Notes: generated from the sequence alone by a model not told the origin. DNA of 64,000 bases from Vibrio sp. S9_S30 (GCF_014694455.1 NZ_JAAUWT010000011.1:62001-126000); one strand, 5' to 3'. Positions 47,403 through 55,937 are shown, counted from the first letter of the stretch. Made by a program: numbers and translations.

Positions 47403-48623
47403 TTAAGACTCCTGATTGAGTGATGACCAGTGACTGTGCATTACACGCTCTAATTCCAATGCGCTTTTTTGAACCGCATCTTGCGCCGTAGAAAGGGTTT
47501 TCTTGCCCCCTTCAAAATCCCCTACCGTTAAGTCGAATACGGTACTGTAGGTATCAGCACAGGTTTCAAATGCTCGGCTGCGAGGGATCGTCGCCATCAT
47601 CACTTGCTCACCTAATAGGTAATTCATTTCTGTTAATACAGAGACTTGTTTTTTGTTGTCATCTTCGAACATCGTCGGCATTAAGCGGACAAACTCAAGC
47701 CCCTTCCAGTCTTCAGGGAACATTTCATAAACCGTTGGAAGATGCTGAAAAAAGTTAACCGTAGACGCCCAGTCTAATCTCTTCGCTGCACAGGGGATCA
47801 AAAGTGCATTCGACGCGTACATCGCATTCCATACCAAAGGATCCACATGGGGACCGGTATCAATCATAATGATATCAAACTCACCTGCGATTTTGTCTAT
47901 GAGCTTTTCTTTTAACAAACGGACGATATCCAAAGAGGCATCTTGAGATAGGCTCTGCCACGCTTCAGCATTAAACATGGCATCTTCTGGGAACGCCGAA
48001 ATCGTCTTCAAATTGGGATACTGAGTCGAGAGCAAAACATTCTTTTGCAAAAACTCGATATCAACCTCAACCCCTTCAGGAACATTATCAAGCATAATAT
48101 CGACAGCGGAATAAATGTTGTCGTGCTCTGTCACGCTGATTTGTGGGTTAAGAAAGAGTCGTAATGAACCTTGAGGATCAAGGTCAATCAAGCAGATGCG
48201 ATAACGCTTATCTAAATTCAGTGCTAAACATGCAGCGAGGTGAACCACCGACATCGATTTCCCAGTGCCCCCCTTTTGATTTTGCACGTTGATGATCCAT
48301 GGTTTGTTATCACCATTCTTCTTACGTTCATGGAACTTAGGGATGCCAGCCGCATCCATCAACATATGCGCTTCTTGAAGGGATATCGAATAGTGATTGG
48401 CATTATTCTTTGTAAATTGATGCCCATTCTCTTCTAGCTTCCCAATAGCATCGTCTAGTTTGCGTCTGGTTAAACCTGAACGCGTCTCCATCAACGCTTT
48501 CGACATTGGAGGAAAATGATCGTCACTGCGTTCTTCTAATACGATTTCAATTCGGTCGGCTTGAACTTGTTGAGTCTGTTCAGCCAACTCGATTAGATTT
48601 TCTATTGTTTTTTCTCGCTTCAT
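47403..48623 (-). CDS. parA: Chromosome II partition ATPase ParA2
   Basis: A 406-residue Walker-type ParA with the N-terminal helix-turn-helix extension of plasmid (P1/F-type) ParA proteins (about 1-105), then the deviant Walker A QNQKGGTGKS, LIDLDPQGSL and IMIDTGPHVD. It forms dynamic filaments that position origin II. The ATG at 48623 (MKREKTIENL) gives the usual length; a longer frame to 48668 has no ribosome site. The N-terminal domain probably also represses the parAB2 promoter, as in related plasmids. Confidence 0.94.
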   Translation of the reverse strand: MKREKTIENLIELAEQTQQVQADRIEIVLEERSDDHFPPMSKALMETRSGLTRRKLDDAIGKLEENGHQFTKNNANHYSISLQEAHMLMDAAGIPKFHERKKNGDNKPWIINVQNQKGGTGKSMSVVHLAACLALNLDKRYRICLIDLDPQGSLRLFLNPQISVTEHDNIYSAVDIMLDNVPEGVEVDIEFLQKNVLLSTQYPNLKTISAFPEDAMFNAEAWQSLSQDASLDIVRLLKEKLIDKIAGEFDIIMIDTGPHVDPLVWNAMYASNALLIPCAAKRLDWASTVNFFQHLPTVYEMFPEDWKGLEFVRLMPTMFEDDNKKQVSVLTEMNYLLGEQVMMATIPRSRAFETCADTYSTVFDLTVGDFEGGKKTLSTAQDAVQKSALELERVMHSHWSSLNQES

Positions 48624-48833
48624 CTTTAGGCATCCAAACGAATTAACTATTTCCGCATTGTACAGCATTATCTACAATAGACAATAAAAAGGTGACCAAC
48701 CACTTTAGAGCGAAATCACATTAAATAAATCTATTTAGTCGAATTCCCTGAAAAAATGACACTTTTGTGATTTAAAAACTACGCCTATTCGGGTCACATA
48801 CTGCGTTAAATTAAAAGTGTTACAGCATCACTT

Positions 48834-48848
48834 ATTTACACTGTAAAC
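48834..48848. promoter_or_regulatory. parS2 site upstream of parA2
   Basis: ATTTACACTGTAAAC, a full match to NTTTACANTGTAAAN, 210 bp upstream of parA2 at the edge of the origin region. Confidence 0.85.
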
Positions 48849-49320
48849 GAAATCTCTCTAGCTAAGCTGTAAACCCAAACGATCCCCGTAGGAATGTCAG
48901 CTGTCACTTTTATGACCTAACCGAAAATCCATCAAAACCTTCAACCGATTCCTCGTAGGACAATGTCAACACGCCACAAACTAACACGTTAAATTGACTA
49001 GCTATATATGAATTCTTATTAATTCTGAGAAAGTACGATTTTCAATACAGGTCAATCAGCCAAAGATAAGCTCAGGTCGAAAAGTACAGACAACAAAAGA
49101 TGGCAACGTATTGATTGGGGTTTGAATAAGCGTTCTCACAAGGAGGACAGAAAAAGGGGAGGGCACAACGTCTTCGCGGTCTGAAAGTTGGCGTTTGACC
49201 TATGAAAAACAACGGAACGATTATTGAACGCCTACAAATTACGGGGGGTGTAAATCGAATTTTAAATAGGAGGTGCCATGACGTCTCCGATGCCGATATG
49301 AAAAAGAAGTCGACAAATTC

Positions 49321-49731
49321 AGAAGCATGATCAAGTCATGCTTCCTTGATCATGCTTTCAGGCATAATTGACGTCATAGGAAGAATGATCATGGGAAATA
49401 TCAGCGTAAAATGCATTTCATTGCTGCCGACTTCACACAGATCCAATTCGGATCAATGATCAAGTTGTCTTCTTCCACCGGAAGCATGTAAATTAGCGCC
49501 CAACTTACAGAGAGTGTAGATTCAATAAGGTCTTGCTTATTTTTAACCTCTGTCGAGCCATAAACGGAGCATCATCCAATGGACACAAATGATGAGCAAG
49601 ACAGCCTTGATCATGCTTCAGAAAGCGTGGGTTGTGGAAAAGATAGGGGGCTTTTCTTGTTTACAGTGCATTTCAATAGAATGACACAACAAATTCGGAC
49701 CATATTGGTATTGGAACTTGATCATTGATCC
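49321..49731. repeat. Scattered RctB-type sites in the regulatory half of oriC2
   Basis: Iteron-like 13-mers: 49321-49333 (minus) and 49347-49359 (plus) form an inverted pair (TGATCATGCTTCT / TGATCATGCTTTC); 49379-49391 (minus) is TGATCATTCTTCC; 49451-49463 (minus) and 49719-49731 (plus) are both TGATCATTGATCC; 49608-49620 (plus) is TGATCATGCTTCA. Unlike the core array they are irregularly spaced and in both orientations, as expected for the copy-control (inc) sites of this origin class. Confidence 0.75.
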
Positions 49732-49770
49732 GTATCTTCCACAATGTAGAAAGGAAAATAAGATGCTCAG

Positions 49771-49779
49771 TGTGGATAA
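49771..49779 (+). promoter_or_regulatory. DnaA box in oriC2
   Basis: TGTGGATAA, a perfect match to the consensus TTATCCACA on the other strand, 15 bp before the first core iteron. The V. cholerae minimal origin II also has one DnaA box. Confidence 0.85.
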
Positions 49780-49794
49780 CTTGTTAGAGAGCTT

Positions 49795-49921
49795 TGATCA
49801 TGGTTTCGTGTAGCACTTGATCATCCGTTCGATCTACTGATGATCATGGTTTCTGATTTTTTTGATCATGCTTTCAATAACTTAATGATCATCGTTTCGA
49901 TATTGACATGATCATGCTTCT
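49795..49921 (+). repeat. Core iteron array of oriC2 (six RctB sites)
   Basis: Six direct repeats of TGATCATnnTTTC-type 13-mers start at 49795, 49818, 49841, 49863, 49886 and 49909, i.e. every 22-23 bp, about two helical turns, so RctB would load on one face of the DNA. Copies 1 and 3 are identical; copies 2 and 6 have small changes at the 3' end. Each contains a GATC Dam site. Confidence 0.92.
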
Positions 49922-50040
49922 GAACGGCAAAAAAATAAATCTTTTACTTTCATCAGCTTACAAAGAAATTCTTGCCTAGATCATATGATCACTTAATCAA
50001 TTTAGATCAAATTAATCATAAAGATCAGTTTTTTAAGAGC
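49922..50040. other. AT-rich DNA-unwinding element with ATCA repeats
   Basis: Very AT-rich stretch after the iterons. Six ATCA tetranucleotides start at 49980, 49988, 49996, 50006, 50015 and 50024, 8-10 bp apart. In V. cholerae, RctB is reported to hold the melted strand through such ATCA repeats, so this is the probable opening site. Confidence 0.75.
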
Positions 50041-50105
50041 CGTAATTTTTTCTTTATTTATGAATAATTTTTCTTTACTCTTTCGGAAAGATAGCAAAAT
50101 TACGG
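50040..50105. promoter_or_regulatory. AAAATTACGG inverted repeat before rctB
   Basis: CCGTAATTTT at 50040-50049 and its exact complement AAAATTACGG at 50096-50105 bracket the likely rctB promoter; a further AAATTACGG lies at 49236-49244. Candidate core of the RctB 29-mer/39-mer-type operators used for autorepression in V. cholerae; this identity is inferred, not verified. Confidence 0.45.
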
Positions 50106-50126
50106 TCAAGCGGCCATGGATAACAA

Positions 50127-52103
50127 ATGACGTCTGAAGAGAAGATCTTAATCAAGCACCCCCGGAATCATAAAGATGGGCATCTGTTTTTAGTTAATGA
50201 GCAAATCGTTGATTGGATTGAACAGTATCAACACTTCAAAGGCGTCACCAAAAGCATTATCGAGCTATTGAACTTAATTTCGCTTCGTGGATTCTCCAGC
50301 AAAGATGGGTACGTCTCAACAACAGAGTTAGTGGAAGCCACGGATGGGAAACTGACACGAGCCGCTATCCAGCAACGCCTAAGAGCCGCAGTGAGTATAG
50401 GTTTGTTCACACAAACCCCAGTTCGTTTTGAAGAGGGGCTGGCTGGAAAAACCATGCTCCATTCCTTTGTCAACCCAAGCCAATTGATATCCGTTCTAGG
50501 CGCCACCAGTTTGATGACGGAATCAAGTAAGCAGAATGAAAAACAGAAACGCTCGAAAGCGTTGGCTCAGACGCAAGTAAATCGGCGTTTACTCAATGAA
50601 CACGGGTTAAATATTCCCCCCGCGATGAAAGATGAATCAGAACAATTTGTGGTATCGCCAACAAATTGGGCAGGGATCATTGATCAGGCACTTGCACCAC
50701 CACGCACTCGTAAGAGTTACCAAAAATCGATGGTCTCGATTTCAGGAAGTCGGGCGGTGATCGAGACACGATCGTCAAAAAACATCATGACCGTGGACGA
50801 TCTGATGACGTTGTTTGCGCTGTTTACCCTCACGGTTCAATACCACGAGCATCATCAAGAAGACTATCAGATGAACGCCCGTCAGGTGCCAAACAAGACG
50901 CCTTTGTACATCACGGATATTTTGGCGTTGCGTGGCAAGAAAGACAGTGGACCGGCACGTGACTCGATCCGTGAAAGCATTGATAGGATCGAATACACCG
51001 ACTTTCAGCTTCATGAACTAACGGGTCGGTGGATGAGCGAAAACATGCCAGAAGGCTTTAAGAGCGATCGTTTTCGTTTTTTGGCCAGAACTATCACCGC
51101 ATCGGAAGAAGCCCCTTCAGAGGACGCTGCGGGCGAAATACGCATTAAACCGAACCTATACATCCTCGTTTGGGAGCCGTCGTTCTATGAAGAGCTTCTT
51201 ACTCGAGATTATTTCTTCCTCTTTCCACCGGAAATTCTTCGCCAACATACGCTCGTCTTCCAATTGTATTCCTTCTTCCGTAGCCGCATGTCGCGTCGGT
51301 TTACCGATACGATGCTGCTGAGTGAGTTGAACTTGAAACTCGCAAGAAACATCGAATGGCGTAGATTCTCTATGGATCTCATGCGCGAGCTCAAGCGCTT
51401 ATCGGAAGGGGAGGGCACCGAAGATATGTTTGTGGTTAACCTATGGGGTTATCACATTACGGTCACCAACATCGAAGACAAGTCCAAAGTGGTGGATTAT
51501 CAACTTGATATCAAATGCGATGTTGAAGAGGTGCTTCGGTACTCTAGGGCTCGTACCACCAACGCAGGTAAGCGAAACATGGCGCCAACGTTGCCTAACC
51601 CATTACGGCACGAAATGGTGTCTAAGCAAAAACTGGAAGAGCTTGCTGAGATCATTGATGGTGAGTTTGAACCGATTCAATGCAAACCGTCTTCGCCGAA
51701 GGGCAGGCTTGGGCGCAGAGTCAAGTTGCGAAAGCACCTCGTCGAAATCAACGCGGACGAATTGACGATCACTCTGTCCAAATATACCTCCCCAGAGGCT
51801 CTAGAACGCAGTATAACGGCTCTTTCCGCTATGACCGGACATTCTCCCGGATCAATCAGAGAGGAGTGTCAGGAGCTCATAGAGAAGCTCGATTGGCTGA
51901 GAGTGGGTCAGGATGTTATCCCCTATGAGGTATTGAGTAAAACGATCGAGTTATTCAATGGTCAGCGCGAAGTGAACCACCTATCGATTGAAAAACTCAT
52001 CAGAGGATTAGCGGTGCGCAAAAAGGTGTGTAAGCAGGTTTTCGAAGGGCATATTGATGAATTAGTCATGCGTGCACTGGATGAAGTCTCAGCAGGGGGA
52101 TAA
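50127..52103 (+). CDS. rctB: Chromosome II replication initiator RctB
   Basis: A 658-residue vibrio-specific initiator, the standard RctB length, highly conserved throughout (for example DWIEQYQHFKGVTKSI, RFEEGLAGKTMLH, SPTNWAGIIDQALAPPRTRK). Domain I-III winged-helix folds bind the iterons and melt the origin; the C-terminal domain IV (about 500-658) mediates control and interactions with the inhibitory sites. It starts directly beside the unwinding element, so its expression is tied to origin occupancy. It ends with a terminator 180 bp downstream. Confidence 0.97.
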   Translation: MTSEEKILIKHPRNHKDGHLFLVNEQIVDWIEQYQHFKGVTKSIIELLNLISLRGFSSKDGYVSTTELVEATDGKLTRAAIQQRLRAAVSIGLFTQTPVRFEEGLAGKTMLHSFVNPSQLISVLGATSLMTESSKQNEKQKRSKALAQTQVNRRLLNEHGLNIPPAMKDESEQFVVSPTNWAGIIDQALAPPRTRKSYQKSMVSISGSRAVIETRSSKNIMTVDDLMTLFALFTLTVQYHEHHQEDYQMNARQVPNKTPLYITDILALRGKKDSGPARDSIRESIDRIEYTDFQLHELTGRWMSENMPEGFKSDRFRFLARTITASEEAPSEDAAGEIRIKPNLYILVWEPSFYEELLTRDYFFLFPPEILRQHTLVFQLYSFFRSRMSRRFTDTMLLSELNLKLARNIEWRRFSMDLMRELKRLSEGEGTEDMFVVNLWGYHITVTNIEDKSKVVDYQLDIKCDVEEVLRYSRARTTNAGKRNMAPTLPNPLRHEMVSKQKLEELAEIIDGEFEPIQCKPSSPKGRLGRRVKLRKHLVEINADELTITLSKYTSPEALERSITALSAMTGHSPGSIREECQELIEKLDWLRVGQDVIPYEVLSKTIELFNGQREVNHLSIEKLIRGLAVRKKVCKQVFEGHIDELVMRALDEVSAGG

Positions 52104-52283
52104 TTCTTCTTGTGTCACTGAAATGTTCGCGTCGCAGAAAGCGTTAAGTTTTTGATAAATTTGACAATACCCTGACAAGATTGCGTGCGAGTGGTTTATT
52201 CTCCCCCAGAAGAGCAACACTTGTTGTTCTTTCCAATGGATTAATAAACGGCTCAATTGTTTATTCAAACAATGACTTACTTT

Positions 52284-52311
52284 AGCAGGTTGAAAGACCT
52301 GCTATTTTTTT
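52284..52311 (+). terminator. Rho-independent terminator after rctB
   Basis: AGCAGGT-TGAAAG-ACCTGCT followed by ATTTTTTT. Confidence 0.85.
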
Positions 52312-52440
52312 GTCTGAAATTGAAAGGAACCACAAGAGAGAGCGGGACTAGAACGTTGATGAAGAGTGAACGTTTTGGAGAGATGGTGAGCCTAATTGAT
52401 TGAAATAGAAAACGTATTTTTTCTTCGACCTAAAATTAGG

Positions 52441-52535
52441 GAAGAATGATCAAGGTAATAGATTGATCAAGAGTCATGCTTGATCATCGTTCCGCACAAT
52501 CACACAGTATTCTAGTCCAGCCTTGATCATGCTTT
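52441..52535. repeat. Additional RctB-type sites downstream of rctB
   Basis: Four TGATCA-centred elements: a minus-strand TGATCATTCTTCC (52441-52453, the same as at 49379-49391), TGATCAAGAG (52463), TGATCATCGTTCC (52481-52493) and TGATCATGCTTTC (52523-52535, identical to core iteron 4). A fifth, TGATCATGCTTCC, is at 52932-52944 inside the neighbouring gene. Candidate titration or handcuffing sites. Confidence 0.65.
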
Positions 52536-52540
52536 CGAAA

Positions 52541-52996
52541 TTAAGATCCGTTTTCGATTGCCAAATTTAAGTTTTGCTGTTGTTGAGACATAAATTCCAC
52601 ATGACATTGAATCTGCCTTCGAGATTCTTCGGTCCACCCCGATTGATTGCATTGCTCCAACATCACCACAATTAAATGATCGAGCCTTTTCAGGCACCAG
52701 TATTTTAAATCTATCTCAGCGTCAGGGTTGCAAGAGACGGCTTGCAGTTTGGCATAAGCAAAATTGAGGTATTCGTAACTCTTTTGCGGTGATTCTTCTC
52801 GTTTGTAGTACTGAAATAGTCTCAAGCACCCGTCCAACCAGCAGGCAATGGCCTTGCTTTGCGCGTCTGTGATCAACGGTCCCCAAATGGCTTCCGGTGG
52901 CTGAAGGATCAGTGGAACCAAAGGTCCCACTTGATCATGCTTCCCAGATTGGTACCAATCAGAGATTTCAGCTTGCCAAGCCTCAAGGGAGATCAT
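52541..52996 (-). CDS. Hypothetical protein co-transcribed with ABC ATPases
   Basis: A protein of about 151 residues, helical, rich in Trp, Cys and Leu (LKYWCLKRLDHLIVVMLEQC), with no signal peptide, membrane helix or recognised domain. The ATG at 52996 overlaps the stop of the upstream ATPase gene (ATGA), so it is translationally coupled and probably serves that system. An RctB-type 13-mer (52932-52944) lies inside its coding sequence and the rctB-side iteron cluster abuts its stop. Confidence 0.65.
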   Translation of the reverse strand: MISLEAWQAEISDWYQSGKHDQVGPLVPLILQPPEAIWGPLITDAQSKAIACWLDGCLRLFQYYKREESPQKSYEYLNFAYAKLQAVSCNPDAEIDLKYWCLKRLDHLIVVMLEQCNQSGWTEESRRQIQCHVEFMSQQQQNLNLAIENGS

Positions 52997-53925
52997 GCAG
53001 CGCTGGTCCACTGTCGTACAAAGTGGTTAATCCCCACTTGATCGTACAAGGGTTGTAAAATACCGCTGGTTGCACGGATCTTGTCCGCCTCTTGAGAGTA
53101 GTTCGGCTCCGATTCGACTAAGTTGCCAAATGGAAGATCAGGATCCGGTACCGCAGAAATGAGCAGCTTAGTGTAAGGGTGTTGAGGGTTCGTCAGGATT
53201 GAGTTGGTGTCGCCCCATTCAACGATTTGACCTTTGTACATGACCGCAGTTTCTTCGGCGATATAGTGCGCTGTCGCCAAATCGTGTGTGATGTATAAAA
53301 AGCCAATGCCCAGTTCTTCTTTCATCCGCTTCATTAAGTTCAATACGCCTAGGCGGATGGACACATCGAGCATGGATGTTGGTTCGTCAGCCAAAATCAT
53401 TTCAGCACCAACGGCCAGTGCTCGCGCTAGGTTAACACGCTGCCTCTGACCACCGCTCAGCTCGTGTGGGAACTTTTTAAGCGTATCTGCTGGCAACTCC
53501 ACCAAATCTAAGAGTTCTTGCAGCCTTGCTGGGATCTTAGATTTGTCCGCGATTTGCTTATGAATCTTGATTGGACGTGTAAGGTGGTGCTCAATGGTGT
53601 GTGTTGGGTTTAATGAACCAAACGGGTCTTGGAAAACCATTTGTACTTTGCTGCGGTAGGCGAGCACATCTTTCCGGCTCTTTATGTCGTCGATATTTTT
53701 ACCGCGATAAAGGATTTCACCTTCGGTTGCTGGGTACACTTTCGTCATCAGACGAGCGCACGTACTCTTACCACAACCAGACTCGCCTACTAGGGCCAAA
53801 GTTTTGCCTTTGTACAGGCTAAAACTCACGCCTTGTAGCGCTTTAAATGAATCGACTTTTGCAAAGCCGCCGCCAATATTGAACTCTTTGGTCACGTTGT
53901 TCAGTTGGATAATGGGTTCGCTCAT
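52993..53925 (-). CDS. Oligopeptide/oligosaccharide-type ABC ATPase (OppF/DppF-like)
   Basis: A 310-residue ATPase with Walker A GESGCGKST, signature LSGGQRQRV, Walker B MILADEPTSMLD, switch His in ITHDL and the NPQHPYTKLL start of the C-terminal oligopeptide-type domain. Second ATPase of a pair, overlapping the first by four bases. No permease or binding-protein gene is adjacent. Substrate unknown; peptides, chito-oligosaccharides or metallophores all use this ATPase class. Confidence 0.88.
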   Translation of the reverse strand: MSEPIIQLNNVTKEFNIGGGFAKVDSFKALQGVSFSLYKGKTLALVGESGCGKSTCARLMTKVYPATEGEILYRGKNIDDIKSRKDVLAYRSKVQMVFQDPFGSLNPTHTIEHHLTRPIKIHKQIADKSKIPARLQELLDLVELPADTLKKFPHELSGGQRQRVNLARALAVGAEMILADEPTSMLDVSIRLGVLNLMKRMKEELGIGFLYITHDLATAHYIAEETAVMYKGQIVEWGDTNSILTNPQHPYTKLLISAVPDPDLPFGNLVESEPNYSQEADKIRATSGILQPLYDQVGINHFVRQWTSAA

Positions 53926-54773
53926 ACTGGCTCTCCTTGCGCTTTCTTGTGCCGTGCTTCATGAATGTTCGGGAACGACGCCCAAAGCTGTTGAGTGTAT
54001 GGGTGTTGTGGATTGTTGCGAATTTCTTTCGACGTATTCACTTCCACCAGCTCACCATGGCGCATGACGGCAATACGGTCGCACAGTTGACTCATTAAGG
54101 CCAAATCGTGAGTAATGAAAAGTACAGAGAATCCAAACTCTTCCCGAAGTTGATAAATCTGTTGAAGGATTTCGCGTTGTACGACGACATCCAATGCCGT
54201 TGTTGGTTCGTCCATCACAATCATTTCAGGGTTGAGAGACAGTGCAATAGCAATCACCAAACGCTGACGCATACCACCGCTGAATTGGTGTGGGTATTCA
54301 GTGAGGCGTTCACGGGGAATGTTGACCAAATCCAGTAGCTTTTCAGCCCGTGATTTCGCCTCTGCATCGCTAAAGCCTTTGTGGTGACGCAACACATCCG
54401 CAAACTGCTCTTGTATCGTCAAAACTGGGTTGAGCGAGTTCATTGCGCTTTGGAAAACCATGGCAATTTCGCTCCAGCGCAGCACTCTTAAATCGTCATC
54501 CGACAGGCGAAGAATGTCCTTGCCCTTAAACCAAATTTGTCCACCAGAAATAAAGGCAGGTGCCTTGTGAAGGCGGTTAATAGCAAAAGCAATCGTACTC
54601 TTACCGCAGCCGGACTCACCTGCAAGACCAAAAATCTCGCCTTTCCCGATATCAAAGCTGACGGACTTAACCGCATTAAAGTCACCGTTGTCAGTAATGT
54701 AATCGACACACAAATCGCGTATCTGGAGAATGGGTTCAGGGTGAAACGCCTGAGGGTGTTTTGACTCACTCAT
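53922..54773 (-). CDS. Oligopeptide/oligosaccharide-type ABC ATPase (OppD/DppD-like)
   Basis: A 283-residue ATPase with Walker A GESGCGKST, signature FSGGMRQRL (the D-type variant), Walker B MIVMDEPTTALD and NPQHPYTQQL. First gene of a three-gene run (this, the OppF-like ATPase and the hypothetical protein). The operator-like palindrome 19 bp upstream suggests metal-responsive control. Its membrane partners must be encoded elsewhere. Confidence 0.88.
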   Translation of the reverse strand: MSESKHPQAFHPEPILQIRDLCVDYITDNGDFNAVKSVSFDIGKGEIFGLAGESGCGKSTIAFAINRLHKAPAFISGGQIWFKGKDILRLSDDDLRVLRWSEIAMVFQSAMNSLNPVLTIQEQFADVLRHHKGFSDAEAKSRAEKLLDLVNIPRERLTEYPHQFSGGMRQRLVIAIALSLNPEMIVMDEPTTALDVVVQREILQQIYQLREEFGFSVLFITHDLALMSQLCDRIAVMRHGELVEVNTSKEIRNNPQHPYTQQLWASFPNIHEARHKKAQGEPV

Positions 54774-54791
54774 AACAGCTTTTCCGAGATA

Positions 54792-54814
54792 GAAATGATA
54801 TTTGTTATCATTAC
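54792..54814 (-). promoter_or_regulatory. Zur/Fur-like operator upstream of the ABC ATPases
   Basis: AATGATA-TTTGT-TATCATT core palindrome (54794-54812) inside a 23-bp stretch that fits the gammaproteobacterial Zur consensus at about 16 of 22 positions and the Fur consensus at about 13 of 19, by eye. Zinc control is slightly favoured; neither is proven. Confidence 0.45.
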
Positions 54815-55196
54815 TTATAAATTCGCATTAAAAAATAAGTCAAATGAAAAAGAGTGATAACGGTCATGTATCTATAGGGAGAAAGGTTTGCAAAATGTGA
54901 GAAGAATCAACTTATGGGCTCGATATAGTGGATACGTACTCATTACCCTAAAGGGCAATAGCAGTCTCTCACTTTTCGACAGTCATGATCAGAAAGGGGA
55001 GGGCATAAATTGCAGCGAATAACTTTTTAAAACTAATACTGGAAAGATAAATTATCAAAATATTAATTGTAAATGCAGGGACATATTATAGGAAATTTTG
55101 TCTCTGTCACATTCTGTCTTTAATTGTCTTAACAAGCTCAAAGGCCTTTGTTAAAGATTATGCGTACCTGATATACAAGGTGTTCTGGAGGCAATT
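54815..55196. other. Intergenic region, 382 bp
   Basis: AT-rich and without a coding frame. It must contain the promoter of the small protein gene at 55197. An inverted repeat TTAACAA...TTGTTAA (55129-55154) around AAAGGCCTTT is the only visible element. Confidence 0.4.
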
Positions 55197-55394
55197 ATGT
55201 CCATTAATTCTATTGATCATTCTGAGATTTCAACAATAGCTGAAAAGTGGGATTTGAAGGATGAAGTCACTGAAGCGCAATCAGACAACAAACGCAAAAA
55301 GGCAGAAGCGCGCCGTCGGATTGAAATGCTTCGCGATATTAAAGAAAGCGGCTTAACTTTGGAGGAGGCAGAAGAGCTTGGTTTGCTTCATTAG
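55197..55394 (+). CDS. Small charged hypothetical protein
   Basis: 65 residues, very rich in Lys, Arg and Glu with a predicted long helix (KKAEARRRIEMLRDIKES, then LTLEEAEELGLL). A strong GGAGG ribosome site precedes the ATG. It resembles several small gammaproteobacterial helical proteins, but the family is not certain. Single gene, followed by a hairpin terminator. Confidence 0.6.
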   Translation: MSINSIDHSEISTIAEKWDLKDEVTEAQSDNKRKKAEARRRIEMLRDIKESGLTLEEAEELGLLH

Positions 55395-55471
55395 TATTTT
55401 AAGGTATTCGTAACATCCTTAAACCCAACGAAGCGGGCACTCTTTTAAAGGAAAGTATTTGTCTGTGTTTG

Positions 55472-55507
55472 TACCCAAGTAACCGATTCTGTGTTACTTG
55501 GGTATTG
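55472..55507. terminator. Hairpin terminator between two small genes
   Basis: TACCCAAGTAAC pairs perfectly with GTTACTTGGGTA around a 9-base loop, followed by TTG TTC TTC. It sits between the plus-strand 65-residue gene and the minus-strand DUF1127-like gene and may serve both. Confidence 0.6.
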
Positions 55508-55576
55508 TTCTTCGAGCACTTGTTCTTCAAGTCATAGTCTGAGTTGTGTATCCATGGTAGGTAAACCTAGATCGAA

Positions 55577-55828
55577 TTAGTGTGAGCATTGTAGAGTCGC
55601 TAATCGTTTAAGCGTTCGCATCCTGCGCTTTGCCATGTTCTCTCGTGATTCACTTGGGATAGCGGCCACCCCTTCGTAGTTCATGCCTATATCTTTGAGC
55701 ATATGCTGGCTTTGGTAAGGAATTTCCGCATATTGTTGGCGCACTTTCTTCTTCCAAGCTTTCTCTTCTCTTTTCAATTCAGCGTTCACTAGCCAAAACG
55801 CCAAACGAATGTACACAGACTGACTCAT
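55577..55828 (-). CDS. DUF1127-like small protein
   Basis: 83 residues, basic, with QHMLKDIGMNYEGV resembling the LLkDIGls core of DUF1127 proteins (small, often RNA-binding and phosphate- or stress-related in other bacteria). A good AAAGGAG ribosome site precedes the ATG. Divergent from the SgrR-like gene across 109 bp. Confidence 0.6.
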   Translation of the reverse strand: MSQSVYIRLAFWLVNAELKREEKAWKKKVRQQYAEIPYQSQHMLKDIGMNYEGVAAIPSESRENMAKRRMRTLKRLATLQCSH

Positions 55829-55937
55829 ATGTGGCTCCTTTATTGATTTTTCAGATCTTTACTCTCTAACGGATTCTTTTATTATCAAGACGAAAAGATG
55901 AAGAAAAATAGAAATAAAATAAAAGGATTTCACCTTT

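Larger units (their letters stand above)
48849..50126. other. Chromosome II replication origin region oriC2
   Basis: About 1.28 kb of non-coding DNA between parA2 and rctB, in the V. cholerae order: the rctA/incompatibility-like segment (about 48.85-49.75 kb, scattered GATCA sites), then the minimal origin (DnaA box, six phased iterons, AT-rich unwinding element) abutting rctB. GATC is very frequent, fitting Dam/SeqA control and the known methylation requirement for RctB binding. No protein-coding rctA frame is convincing. Confidence 0.92.

Noticed and set aside
49151..49166. Repeated phrase AAGGGGAGGGCA (also near 51410 and 54995)
   Set aside because: Short, one copy is inside rctB coding sequence, and there is no consistent spacing or symmetry; probably chance.
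48849..49320. Possible rctA coding gene in the origin region
   Set aside because: No frame with a ribosome site, start and sustained coding character; treated as non-coding.
49657..49676. parS2-like TTTACAGTGCATT near 49660
   Set aside because: Only the left half matches the consensus; three mismatches in the right half, so it is not listed as a site.
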